DNA of 64,000 nt, taken from Adiantum capillus-veneris. Lineage: Eukaryota > Streptophyta > Polypodiopsida > Polypodiales > Pteridaceae. Position numbers and translations under genes: made by a program. Positions within the stretch are counted from its first letter, which is position 1. Every line of letters begins with the position of its first letter. Of this stretch, positions 32,607 to 42,600 are shown one piece after another. Location: contig CM043953.1 of assembly GCA_014529385.2 (NCBI GenBank), positions 112,470,549 to 112,534,548 on the forward strand. The letters run 5' to 3'. The notes under the pieces are model-generated. The model was not told the DNA's origin. It ran no database searches and saw only the letters and a list, made by a program, of their open reading frames with translations.

Positions 32607-33241
32607 TTATAGTTTATAAGTTGGGCCTTTTGTCTTACCTTTTGTTGGCTCTTTCTTCTTTCCTGTTGTAGACTCCTCCATGATTACTTCAGGTGGAGAT
32701 GCTCCTTGTGTCGAGGGTGTTTGAGAAGGCTTTGAGTCGCTTCTTCCCCCACTTCTAGAATCTCTTTTTGATGGTCCTTCATCAGCATTCTCACGTCTGC
32801 GCTTCTCTTCTACAATTGCCTCATTTTGTTGGCATTTTGTAATGTAGGCATGCACTGACAATGAGTCCACTGGATCATTCCATCCTGTTTCTAGACGTAT
32901 GCAATCACCTGCTTCATGTAGAATCTCTTTTGTAAGCTTTCCCTTTTTAGCTAATTGCATGACATTTGGCAAAATTTGACCATGATGGTCAATCACCTCT
33001 TCATCACAGAAATGCTCAATTTTTACTCCATAAGTAGCTACCTCAACTGAAGAGCTGGCACGGTTAGTTGCCATATCTTCAACTAAGGTTTGCATTCCCC
33101 CCTTCCCAAAGTTAGTTCTCAAGGGTAGACCTGTCTCTCTTAAGTGGATTTTACCATCCTTAAAAAAGACAACATCTTTTGACAAAGAATCACTAAAATC
33201 ATCACAATCCCTTCTTACATGGTCTGTACTATCACACCAAA
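32607..33241 (-). pseudogene. Element E gag CCHC knuckle and C-terminal region
   Basis: The frame read from 33241 has CIWCDSTDHVRRDC, a C-x2-C-x4-H-x4-C knuckle, then DFSDSLSKDVVFFKDGKIHL. It continues to 32607 through a charged, low-complexity part (KRDSRSGGRSDSKPSQTPST). It is one frame away from the capsid ORF that ends at 33215, so a small indel separates capsid from nucleocapsid. The knuckle binds element RNA. Confidence 0.7.
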
Positions 33242-34141
33242 TACATCTATTAACAAACCCTTCTTTGGGCTGTTGTCTTTGCCTAGGAAGTGTTGCCTAG
33301 GAAGTGGCCCTGATGGTTGGACTTTTTCTTCAAGCTTTGCAAGCTTCACCTTCAAGTCACGCATTCCCTTCACAAGCTCATCTAGCATGGACTCATCAAA
33401 CTTAGGAGCGATAAAAGTAGGCTTTACCATTTTGTCAGAAGTTGAGGTTGAAGGACTTGTAGTTTTTACTACCATCTTGTCCCTTCTTCTTTGTTGTTTG
33501 GCAAGCAACGAGACAGCACCTTCAACTTCATTCCAGTCGGTCTTTAGTCCTTGCTCAACATCTTTATCTTCAAGAAGAAGCTCCAAATTTTCTTGAAACT
33601 CTTTACCTGCAGCTTGTAAGAAAAGATCTGTCTTCTCTGCATCTAGTGTGGCCCTTTCTGTCCTTGTGAGTTGTGCATAGCGCCGCTCAAATTCCCTAAG
33701 TAGCTCTGTTATTGATAGTCCTTCCTTTCGCTTGACTACCCATTCTATGAATGTCCTTTTGGTTACTCTCTCAGAGTCCTCCATGAAATATTCCTCCTTT
33801 AAAGATATTTTGAGTTCTTCCCAATTTCTCCCATGCCCATCTTTAATTGCCCTAACATGCTCCCTAATTTCTGGAGCAACAACTAGCTCAAATCTTTGAA
33901 TCATCTCACATTCTGACACGCGATGCAGCTCCATCTCCTTCACATACTCGCGTAAGTACTTGGTTACATCTTTGCCATTGAATTGATCCATTTTGTTGAC
34001 GACCGCTTGTATGGCCTTCATTGCTGAAATCTCCCTTCTTTCAGTGGCATGTTGTTGTTGCATGAACATTGCAAATGCTTGAAACATTTGCATTGTTGTT
34101 GGGTCAAAATGCATACCTTGTTGCTCAACATGATCACGCAT
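33215..34141 (-). pseudogene. gag: Element E gag capsid
   Basis: The likely start is the ATG at 34141 (MRDHVEQQGMHFDPTTMQMF); an open frame extends further upstream but runs through the primer site and LTR. It contains MKAIQAVVNKMDQFNGKDVT, LREYVKEMELHRVSECEMIQ, NWEELKISLKEEYFMEDSER and VTKRTFIEWV, a capsid-like gag. Near the end a coiled segment reads LDELVKGMRDLKVKLAKLEE. It terminates at 33215 in a shifted frame before the CCHC region. Confidence 0.7.
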
Positions 34142-34172
34142 GGTTACGTACAAACTCTCACCCTGGCAGTTT

Positions 34173-34188
34173 CGCGTTGCGTTCACCA
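34173..34188 (-). other. Candidate primer binding site of element E
   Basis: Minus-strand TGGTGAACGCAACGCG lies six bases inside the 5' LTR. The TGG start and position fit; the tRNA was not identified. Confidence 0.5.
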
Positions 34189-34233
34189 AAAATATGTCGA
34201 GAAATTTGCGGTCTTGCCAGGAAAGCACCGGGC

Positions 34234-34455
34234 TTATGGCTGTGAGAGTTTGTGAGAGAACTCAAAAACTATATGAAGGTCATATCGTATCATGGGTAAT
34301 ATGAAAGGGTAAATAGATGAGTTAATGGCATTCAATCTTGGCTGGCCAACTATGCTACGAATTGTTCTTTGGAATTGTAGTTTTGTGCTTACCATAATAT
34401 ATATATTTTGTCTAGTGATTGGGATTAATTGTGTGTACAAATCCTCTTGGTTCAT
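34234..34455 (-). CDS. LTR small ORF B (element E)
   Basis: 73 codons from ATG 34455, overlapping the stop of ORF A in ATGA. It reads MNQEDLYTQLIPITRQNIYI, then KLQFQRTIRSIVGQPRLNAI and PFILPMIRYD. Close copies occur at 46653-46865 and 53994-54206. It shares a pattern with ORF A: NI[WY]I, K-x-x-FQ, RLN, P-x-ILP. The function is unknown. The C-terminus differs here from the other copies (HIVFEFSHKLSQP instead of a DVFIFVLF ending) because of a deletion near 34275. Confidence 0.5.
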   Translation of the reverse strand: MNQEDLYTQLIPITRQNIYIMVSTKLQFQRTIRSIVGQPRLNAINSSIYPFILPMIRYDLHIVFEFSHKLSQP

Positions 34456-34670
34456 AGCAAGATAACTACGCTTAAGTCAAAAGAAAAGTTATAGTCTATG
34501 AGAGGTAGTATGATGGGATCCGGTGATAGAAGTATTTCATTGAGCCTTTCTGGGCCAAAGAGAAACACGATACGTTGTTGAAAGTGTATTTTACGGCTAA
34601 TCCATATGTTAATTCTAATAGATCGTACAGAGTGAAAGCGATAAAAATTATCATCATGTGGGTTATTCAT
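34452..34670 (-). CDS. LTR small ORF A (element E)
   Basis: 72 codons from ATG 34670. It reads NFYRFHSVRSIRINIWISRK, then IHFQQRIVFLFGPERLNEIL and DPIILPLIDYNFSF, ending in a hydrophobic stretch SVVILL. Substitutions against the copies at 46432-46656 and 53773-53997 are mostly conservative (I/V, D/N). It lies downstream of the LTR TATA box, so it would be in the 5' leader of the element RNA. No known family. Confidence 0.55.
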   Translation of the reverse strand: MNNPHDDNFYRFHSVRSIRINIWISRKIHFQQRIVFLFGPERLNEILLSPDPIILPLIDYNFSFDLSVVILL

Positions 34671-35220
34671 CTAGGATAGTATGTGAGAAATGTAGATATG
34701 TGAGAAGAGAAGGGAAGAGAAGAGAAGAGAGTTTCCCTCCCAAGCCCTATTCTTGCCCGTAGGCAATAAGGATACTGCGGGGAGAGATGTACCTGTAGAA
34801 AGGAGAACATAAAATTTGTAGATAGGATGAATTACTAAGAGTGAGAGAGATAGATTTGGTTAAGGTGATGAGATTAGATATATATATATATATATGTTGG
34901 ATTAGAGATGAAAAAGAAAACAACAAGAAATCAAGAAAACATTAATGTAGAACACATCTTACTTGACAAACCCTTCGACACCATTATTGATGGAGAGAGA
35001 AGAAGAGGGGAGAATTCAAGGTTGATTGATATGCCAAGTCCAAGACCTTCTTTGATTAGAGTTGATCTTCCAAGGATAGCGTACAAGAATGGCTAGTCTT
35101 CCTCTAGGAGAAAGTGTAGGCTTGGGCTTATGTTAATGGCTAAGGACAATTAGGCATTACTACTCAGTCCCTCAAGAATTCCTCTCATCAATGGCTTGAG
35201 TGCTTGAGTAGTTTTCAAGG

Positions 35221-35366
35221 AAGAAAAGGTCCCCTTTTATAGGTGAAGGGAACCCCCAAGGGTTTACACAAGAAGAGAGGAGTCAGTGTGAACAAGAAAA
35301 GGTCCCCTGTTATAGGTGAAGGGAACCCGCAAGGGTTTACACAAGAAGAGAGGAGTCAGTGTGAAC
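35221..35366 (-). promoter_or_regulatory. 73-bp tandem duplication over the LTR TATA box
   Basis: Unit 35221-35293 is repeated at 35294-35366. Unit 1 has minus-strand TATAAAAGG (35233-35241). In unit 2 the same place reads CCCCTGTTATA, a weakened box. The 3' LTR of the same element has lost this segment. Confidence 0.7.
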
Positions 35367-36130
35367 AGGGATTGGAAAAGTTGGAAATGAGTTGTCCCTG
35401 CATGATGTGGGTAGACTGGGGTCCAGTATTTTGATCATATCTCCTTAGTCATGGCTCCAAATAAAAAAGTAAAAATATGGGCAGAAAATTCAGCTCATTA
35501 GCTACGATTTTCATTTCAAAATCATTTTCCAATTCGGATTGGAACCTTGTGTAAAACAATCATCAAAATAGTGTCCATTTCTGGCAGCAAAAGTCTTTGT
35601 GCGGTCCCCTTAGCCTAGACTTTCATTTGATTCCAAAGGACACCTCATGCCATATGAAAGCATGACATTGCTCCTTGACAAAGTTTTGTAATCATTCTTG
35701 CAATAATGCATTAAAATAAGTGTATCTTTGAAATCATGCCACCTAGTGTCCCACTAGGATTTGATTCCCTCCTAGTAGCTATTTAAAAAGAAATATAAGA
35801 AAAATATGAAAAATACATAGAATATATATATATTGGAGTTTACCCTAGGTATAGGATCTAGCTAGGGTGTGAGATGATAATGAGATAGTAGAAATAAAGA
35901 ATCAATGCTTTTTGCCCCAAGTTAAAGAGACGGAGCTATTGATGCTTTTCCCATAGTATTTTCTGATGGTGATAAAGTGAGAATGTTACCCTTGAGAAAA
36001 ATAATAGGATGAGATAGAAGGCTTATTATTATACTTAAATATGCATATGTAAAGTATAGGAAAGATAAATATGTATCTAAAAAATTACAAGATAGATCTT
36101 GTAGCATGCGTTCCCACTATGTACGTGTCG

Positions 36131-36202
36131 CATCACCAAACCCTGTCATCCTGCCTCTTATTGATTATCATACGTCATTTGATGTGAATATTTTTATTTT
36201 TT
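36131..36202 (+). pseudogene. Fragment of a third small-ORF homologue
   Basis: Plus-strand codons from about 36139 read NPVILPLIDYHTSFDVNIFI then FL and a TAG at 36200-36202. This matches the C-terminus of ORF A (DPIILPIIDYDFSFDVNVVI) at protein level, with several base differences. It lies just upstream of the element F gag and directly after the damaged end of the element E LTR, so it is the tail of an LTR or leader from a related family. Confidence 0.5.
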
Positions 36203-36292
36203 TGTAGAATAGATTGCAATTTAGAAAACATTATTGTGTAAATTTTTTAAGAAAGAAAAACAAAAACGTGTTGTCACTTTGAAACCGATTCA

Positions 36293-37000
36293 ATGGAAGC
36301 CCAACGCCAAATGTCCGGATATCCTCTTTTCTTTGGAGAGCCTGGAGAGGATGCAAAATTATTTTTAGCAAATTTCAAGATGTCTTGTCGTATCAAGAGG
36401 ATAGTAACTGATCAAGAACGTGTAGAGCTATTTGAGGTTGTCCTTAGGAAAGATGCTAGCACTTGGTTTGACTCTTTGTCTGAGGAAGTTAAAGGGAATT
36501 ACACGGAAGTTGTGAATCATTTCAAGAGATACTTCTTTGATCCCCAAAACACTCAGAAGCTATGGCAAGACATTGTTTCTCATAAGCAAAAAGACTTAGA
36601 TGACTACTACTTGTACAAGCAAGAGTTTCTACGTCTTTGGGCTGTATGGGTGAGAAATGTTGCTAACCCTGGTGATGGTGTAGAGTTCCTAAAGAAGGAG
36701 AGGTTCATAGCCGGACTCTTTCCTGACCTTAAGATAAAATTTGAGGCCGGTGCACCTGCTACCTTTGAAGCAGCTGAAACTAGGGCTGCTGAGAAATGTA
36801 GGAAACTCAAGTGCTCAAGGGGGGAGGTTCCAATAGAAGGTCTTAGATCCAAAGGTAAGTCACAAGAATCAACATCTAGGGAACTTCCTGAGGTAACGGC
36901 GTAAGTGATTGAGAAGTTAAATGAATCTTTAAGCAGCTTGTCAATTCACCTTGCACAAGCTGTAGGTCCAAAGGGACAAGCAAAGAAGTCTGAAGAGTGA
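36293..37000 (+). pseudogene. gag: Element F gag
   Basis: ATG 36293, 203 codons to TAA 36902-36904, then the same frame on to TGA 36998-37000. It reads PLFFGEPGEDAKLFLANFKM, VVLRKDASTWFDSLSEEVKG and VVNHFKRYFFDP, and LWQDIVSHKQKDLDDYYLYK, a typical retrotransposon gag capsid. A Lys/Arg-rich part near the end precedes the CCHC knuckle. The two stops sit in an otherwise coding frame, so gag and pol were one polyprotein. Confidence 0.8.
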
Positions 37001-39478
37001 GATTCACGACCTAGGAGAGTCTTGCAATGTTGTAATTGCGGTGAGTCTGGACATGGGATGTATAATTGTCCTTGGCCCCGTGGGGAGCCAGGGAGACCTA
37101 ACTTGAATTACCCAGTGATGAATGCAGGAGAAGGAACTAGTCAGCAACCACGGCTTCTACAAAGGCCAAATGGAGCAAGACCACCTCCACAAGGAGTGGA
37201 AGGAGTTCCACCTTTGCCAGACCCAAATGTGCATGTAGTAGAGGTGACAAACTCAAATGAGGTCGACATGGAAGCAAATGGCATTAAGCGTGGCCGAGGA
37301 AAAGGTAAAGAGAAAGAAGGTGTCACATCACATAGTGACCATGGACGAGGTAAGAAGGCAAAGGAGACCAAGGAAGCTAAGAGGAATCGACGTCGTATCA
37401 ATATCCAAAACTTCCCTCTTGGACATGGTATGGCTCCATACAACCTATTGGAAGACATGAGAGATAAGGGTCCTAATATCTCATGGCCTCAGTTTCTTGC
37501 ATTATGCCCACAAGTAAGGAGGGATTTAACAAAGGCAGTTAGCACTAGGAGAAAGGTAAAAGAGAGTGTGCCTGTTGTAAAAATTGCACATGCTGAAATG
37601 AATGAGGATATTACACCTATGCTAGATTGTTACATCAAAGGAAGATTGGTTAGGAAAGGTCTAGTGGATGGGGGTGCACAAATTTGCATCATGACAGAGA
37701 GACTCATGCAAAAACTAGGCATGCACATCCATGAGACACCTGAAATTAAAGTCAAGATGGCAAACAATAGCAAAGATAGGTGTGTAGACATTTGTAAAAA
37801 TGTCTCTGTGGAGGCCTTTGGCATTAAGAAGGCAGTGGATTTCTATGTCATTTCTACCAAAGGAAATGGTTACCCATTTATCCTAGGGAGACCATGGCTA
37901 ATGAAAATGCGAGCTTTCCAAGATTGGGAGAGTGGAAAGCTAATTTGCAGGAATGACAATCATAAGAAGGTTGTCTTTGACGTGAAGGAGCAACGCCAAG
38001 AGGAGCTCCATGAAGAATCATCTCAAAGTGAGACGGAGGAAGGCTGGACCGATAGCACTTCAGAAGGAGAAAGTAGCGGCAGCATTACTGAAGAGGAGTC
38101 TTCCATCGAAGTCATGGGGGTAAGGGTTAATCCAAACAACCAAGAGACCTCTTGCCCAGGTTTGGAAGAGGTAGGTTCCCAAGAAAACCAAAAAGTGGAA
38201 GATGAAAGAATGCTAGAAGGTATGTTATCTACAACACCTACAAAGGATGAAAGAGAGAAGCTCAAAGGTGTGTTAAGGAAATTTCCTGGTCTTTTCGCTA
38301 AAGACTACACCGATGTGCGTGGAGTAGAGGCTGTTCAACACAAAATTGAGTTGAAGCCAAAGGCCACACCTAAGGCTCAGAAGCTACGAAGGCTAGAAGT
38401 CATCAAGGAGAAGGCTTTAGTCAAGGAGGTAAGAAAGCTTCTAGCAGCAAGTTTCATTTATCCAGTGGAGAATTCAGAGTGGGTCTCTCCCGTTGTTGTT
38501 ACTCCTAAGAAAAATGGCAAGTGGAGGGTGTGTGTGGATTACCGTCCACTCAATGAGGCAATAAAAAGAGATCACTTTCCCCTCCCATTTCAAGATGAAA
38601 TACTAAATGAGGTATCTGGTCATGAGAAGTACACTGTGTGTGATGGCTACTTGGGTTACTTTCAAATAAGTATCGCATTGGAAGATCAGTTAAAAACAAC
38701 CTTCATCACTCCTTGGGGTTGTTATGCTTTTAGAGTCATGCCATTTGGTCTGACAAATGCTCCTGCAACATTTCAACGTTTCATGAACATGGTGTTTCAA
38801 GCATTCTTTGGAAAGTCAATTAAGGTGTTCATTGATGATTTTTGCATTTATAGCTCAAAATCATTGCATCTACAAAGGGTAGAAGAAGGTTTAAAGAAGC
38901 TCTATGACATGGGAGGTCAACTCAGCCCCGAAAAATGTCATATAGGTGAGGATGAAGTGATCTTGCTTGGTCACAAGGTTTCCTATAAAGGCATTGAGGT
39001 GGATCCTTCAAAGGCAAAGGCTCTTATTGAGCTCCCATCACCCAAGAATCTCAAAGAGGTCATCTCATTCATTCAAAAGGTGAATTATATGTCACGCTTT
39101 ATTCACTTAGCTTCGGAGTTGCTTCATCCTTTGCAAAATTTGACACAACAAGTAGAATTTGCATGGTCTTATGATCTTGAAGAGTACTTTTGTAACATTA
39201 AAGTCATCCTGTCAGAGCTACCAACACTCATGCCTCCTTGTTGGGAGTACACATTCTTTGTTAGCTCTAGTGTTGGAAAGGAAACGATTGGTGCAGTTTT
39301 ATTACAACAAGATCCCCACAGTACCAGGATGCGACCCATCTACTTTGCTAGTAGGGTCATGAATGCTTTAGAGAGAGGCTACACAGAGGCAGAACTCATG
39401 ATGCTTTCTCTCATGTTTGCGGTGAGAAAGTTTAGATCCTACCTGCTACCAAAACCTTTTGTAATTCTCACTACATAA
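37001..39478 (+). pseudogene. pol: Element F CCHC, protease, RT and RNase H
   Basis: In frame with gag. CCHC knuckle CCNCGESGHGMYNC near 37028. Protease GLVDGGAQICIMTERL (DGG codons 37667-37675) and PFILGRPWLM. RT with WVSPVVVTPKKNGKWRVCVD, DGYLGYFQISIALEDQLKTT, FGLTNAPATFQRFMN and VFIDDFCIYSS (FIDD codons 38828-38839), then LLGHKVSYKGIEVDPSK. RNase H reads FVSSSVGKETIGAVLLQQ, where the usual first aspartate is Ser, then PIYFASRVMNALERGYTEAE. The frame ends at TAA 39476-39478 (ILTT*NLFPWV) and continues in phase. DGG is a known variant in Tat-type proteases. Confidence 0.85.
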
Positions 39479-40418
39479 AATTTGTTCCCTTGGGTGCCAT
39501 CTCAAATGAATCTTAGCACTAGGATCTCAAAGTGGATTATGGAATTGCAAGAGTTTCAATACTCTTTCAAGGTAGAAGATAGTGTGCGTGCACAATTGGT
39601 AGGGATCCTTACTTATAGGGTACATGAGAAGGAGATTAAGGTGCCTGAAGTAAAGACCTTACCATTGCCACCACCTAAAAGTATTTCTAATGCTTTTACC
39701 TTGTTCTTTGATGGATTTTTTTGATGAGTCATAGGAAAAGCAAGGGGAGGGCTAGTGTTGCTCAACCCAAGTGGGGAGGTGGTCATGAAAGAGAAGGTCA
39801 ATCTACCAGGTTCAACTAGCAACAATGAAGCAGAATATGACACACTACTTCACGGTTTAAAGATATGCATTGGCCAAGGTATACAACGTCTCATGGTAAA
39901 AGGGGATGCACTTCTCATCGTGAAGCAAATTTTAGGCATTTGGGCATGCAAGAATGAAAGCCTAAGGACAAAAGTTCATGCCATTCGTAGATTGTTTAAT
40001 CAATTTGAAGAAGTGCAACTATATCATATTCCTAGGAAACAGAATGAAGATGCCAATTTAATTGCACAACAAGCAGTTACATGTGTTGAGAAAGAAGTGC
40101 AGGTCATCATGGTGGCAGCAACTGTCAAGAAACCGAGATACTAGGGATTGGAGTCATTGACTCCCATTATTAGCTACATTTTGGACGGTGAGTTTCCACA
40201 AGACTTCACGAAGGCTCAAAAGAGGAGACTCATGAAGAAGGCAAGCACGTATCTCTTCCTAGAAGGATCCCTCTATCAAAGAGGGAAGGATCAAGTGTGC
40301 AGAAGAGTACCAACTATTGAGGAAATCCCAGCCATTCTAAAAGGTTTGCATGAGGAAGCGTGTGGTGGTCATTTTGCACAAGAACTCATTGCAAAAAAGA
40401 TTTTGCTTGCCGGATATG
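39479..40418 (+). pseudogene. pol: Element F second RNase H and integrase N-terminus
   Basis: Same frame. ISKWIMELQEFQYSFKVED ends the first RNase H. The second begins FTLFFDG, then two TGA stops (39722-39727), then GGLVLLNPSGEVV, PGSTSNNEAEYDTLLHGLKI, MVKGDALLIVKQILGIWACK and HIPRKQNEDANLIAQQA, the aRNH pattern of Tat elements. After TAG 40142-40144 come LEGSLYQRGKDQVCRRVP and GLHEEACGGHFAQELIAKKI, the integrase zinc-finger histidines. The sequence is then interrupted at LAGY by the solo LTR. Confidence 0.8.
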
Positions 40419-41246
40419 TGTTAAGTATGGAGTCTGATTTACCCTTGTGATTTTCTGTGGTAAAAGCGCACATTTGTAAGGCCCTCATTATGAGGAGAAG
40501 CCATCGTTTGTGAAGGAAAATCTCTCACCGGAAACCAAAATTTTCACGGACAAGAATCAGGGGCAACTTTAAAGGCCTCGAGGACGGAGCCCCCTGAGAC
40601 TTTTTTTCACCGGAATATTCTTTTTCGCCGGAATATTATGGCCGGCCGGCGGCCGAAAAGTGGTCGGAAAACAACTGGTCGGTTGGCCGGTGGCCGGTAG
40701 TCAATGGACGATGGCCGGTAGTCGGAAGTCAATGGCCGGTGGCCGGTGGTCGGAAGTCAATGGCCGGTGGCCGGTGGCCGAATTCAATGGCCGGTGGCCA
40801 AATTCAAAAGCGGACTTGTCTTCTCAAGGGCGGCCACACATGGGCGGATTGGAGGGTCCGATTTGGACTTATTCGCACAAGGGCGGCTAGACATGGCTGT
40901 CTCTCATAAGAGAGGGCAGCCCTTTTGGCCTATAAAAGGAGGCCATTTCTACACACATTTCATAGTGTGAAGTTGATGCAACAAGGTGAGTGTGAGGTGG
41001 TGAGAGTGAAGCAAGGCGGGAGCTCCATTAAGGGTATAATCCCTTTGTAAACTACTTCTTGTTTTGAAGTACTAAAGACATTGAGTGGCTACTTTCCCGT
41101 GGACGTAGCCCACATTGGGTGAACCACGTATATCGTGTGTACTCTCTCTCTCTCTCTCTACTCTATAATCTCGTGTATATAAATCTGTCTCTCTCCATTA
41201 AGTAATCTACTCAATTATCTATTTAGCTACGTCTTATTTCCTAACA
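40419..41246 (+). mobile_element. Copia-type solo LTR inside element F integrase
   Basis: 828 bp from TGTTAAGTATGG to TTTCCTAACA (TGTTA...TAACA ends), flanked by ATATG at 40414-40418 and 41247-41251. Removing it restores the integrase reading (LLAGYVWPSLHIDVQNWCKS). It contains a TATAAAAGG box at 40931-40939. It also carries the CCCGTGGACGTAGCCCACATTGG-like segment, quoted here only by its first part, and the AACCACGTATA part usual in the downstream half of copia (Tork-like) LTRs. A GGCCGG-rich stretch lies at about 40640-40800. Confidence 0.9.
40640..40805 (+). repeat. GGCCGGTGGCCGG-rich repeat in the solo LTR
   Basis: Imperfect repeats of TCAATGGCCGGTGGCCGG and GGTCGGAAG, GC-rich in otherwise AT-rich surroundings. 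They start with GGCCGGCCGGCGGCC. Confidence 0.8.
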
Positions 41247-41251
41247 ATATG

Positions 41252-41937
41252 TTTGGCCAAGCTTGCACATTGATGTTCAAAATTGGTGTAAAAGCTGTCA
41301 CAATTGTTAGATTAATGGAAACAAGCGTCTGTTACATGGTCCACGTCAGCTAGTCCTTGCAAATGGTCCATTTGAAAAATGGGGCATTGATGCTATGGGT
41401 CCATTGCCTAGGACTAAAAATGGAAAATCGTATATCTTGGTGGCCATAGACTACATGACGAGATGGGTAGAAGCACAAAGTGTGGCCAAGGTAAATGAGA
41501 GGATAGTGAGAAAATTTGTCTACACTCACATTTGTTGTAGATTTGGCACACCTTTGGAGATTGTTTCTGATAATGGTCCAGGGTTTACAAAGGGCTTGCT
41601 TACAGAAGTCTGTGAAGAACTTCACATTCTACATCGTCATAGTACACCCTACTATCCCCAATCCAATGGTTTGGTAGAAAAAGCTAATGGTGTCATTGCA
41701 GCCATCATTAGAAAGATGGTAAAAAACAAGACAAAGTTGTGGGATGACTTCTTGGATGTTGCCTTGTGGGCATATCGAACCACATATAGGGAAGCCACGG
41801 AGTTCACACCATTTCACTTGGTCTATGGTCAAGAGGCTTTACAACCAATTGAGCTCAGCATTCCAACAATGCGACATGGCAAAGAAACACAAATGATGAT
41901 CAAGAAGCATGGATGGATCGACTTCTTACCTTAGCTG
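41252..41937 (+). pseudogene. pol: Element F integrase core
   Basis: Continues the frame after the solo LTR. It reads WPSLHIDVQNWCKSCHNC then a stop (near 41310), EKWGIDAMGPLPRTKNGKSY, VAIDYMTRWVEAQ with the first Asp near 41449, LEIVSDNGPGFTKG with the second Asp, PQSNGLVEKANG with the Glu, and LWAYRTTYREATEFTPFHLV. It ends at a stop at about 41935 caused by a frameshift around 41915. Confidence 0.85.
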
Positions 41938-42404
41938 AGCTTGAGTGGAAAAGAGAAGCAGCATAAGAGTGCTATAAGAGGAAATCTACACAGGCGAAAG
42001 AAAAGCTCGACAAGAAACTAAAGTACAAAGGCATCAAGGAAGGAGATCTTGTGCTAAGGTATGACAATCGACTCGACAATCGTTTTGATGCCAAATTTGA
42101 AACTAGATGGCAAGGGCCATACATAGTTAAGAAGGATTTCAATTCAATTTACTATCAACTTATGGACTTGAATGGGAAAGAGCACTCCAAGAAGGTAAAC
42201 GGGTATCGTTTGGAGCCTTATTTGAGTCGCCTTCTACCAAAGGATCTACCAAAGATCTGTCAAAAGGCAGCTATCTCATGTAGGTATTGTTCCGTGAAGC
42301 ATGAGTGTAACTCCAGCCAAAATTTTGAGGGGCCAAACAATGAAGATCTCGTCAAGGACTCTGAAGCACTCTCTTTGGAAAAGATGCTCTATGATGGTAC
42401 ATGA
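41938..42404 (+). pseudogene. pol: Element F integrase C-terminal domain
   Basis: Shifted frame. KLDKKLKYKGIKEGDLVLRY, FDAKFETRWQGPYIVKK and QLMDLNGKEHSKKVNGYRLE, then a Cys-containing tail and LEKMLYDGT with a TGA at 42402. This is the usual GPY-type end of gypsy integrase. There is no chromodomain. Confidence 0.75.
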
Positions 42405-42600
42405 ATATACCCTTATCCTTGGGGAGGGCTAATGATAGCCGTTTTTCGGCTTTCCATAATTGCCATAGTAAGCTACCTCACCCTATCAAATCACTCTATG
42501 ATGGTACATGAGTATACCATCATCCTGGGGGAGGGCTAATGATAGCCCTTTTTCGGCTTTCCATAATTTCCATAGTAAGCTACCTCACCCTATCAAATCA
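42387..42600 (+). repeat. 107-bp tandem duplication over polypurine tract and LTR start
   Basis: Unit 42387-42493 is repeated at 42494-42600 with a few differences. Each unit holds the end of pol, a purine run (TTGGGGAGGGCTAA near 42419, GGGGGAGGGCTAA at 42527-42539) and the LTR start TGATAGCC (42433 and 42540). The second copy joins the rest of the LTR. Confidence 0.9.

Larger units (their letters stand above)
27902..36140 (-). mobile_element. Element E: Ty3/gypsy element with long LTRs, integrase lost
   Basis: Long direct repeats 27902-29824 and 34195-about 36140 enclose minus-strand gag, CCHC, protease, RT and partial RNase H. In plus reading the LTR starts TGTCG and the left copy ends CGACA, a perfect inverted pair. 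A polypurine tract abuts the left (3') LTR and a TGG-type primer site abuts the right (5') LTR. The last dozen bases of the right LTR differ (GCATCACCAAA), so that end is damaged, and no matching duplication is visible (left flank ACGG). The pol is shortened: RNase H runs into a short tail and the polypurine tract, with no integrase. LTR divergence is clearly greater than in element C. Confidence 0.85.
34195..36140 (-). repeat. 5' LTR of element E
   Basis: Starts TGTCGAGAAATTTGCGG in plus reading and matches the left LTR to about 36130, after which the ends differ. It includes two small ORFs (34234-34455 and 34452-34670) and a tandem duplication around the TATA box (35221-35366). Confidence 0.85.

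Noticed and set aside
37667-37675. DGG in the element F protease as an inactivating change
   Set aside because: DGG is common in Tat-type plant gypsy proteases and also occurs in element D here.
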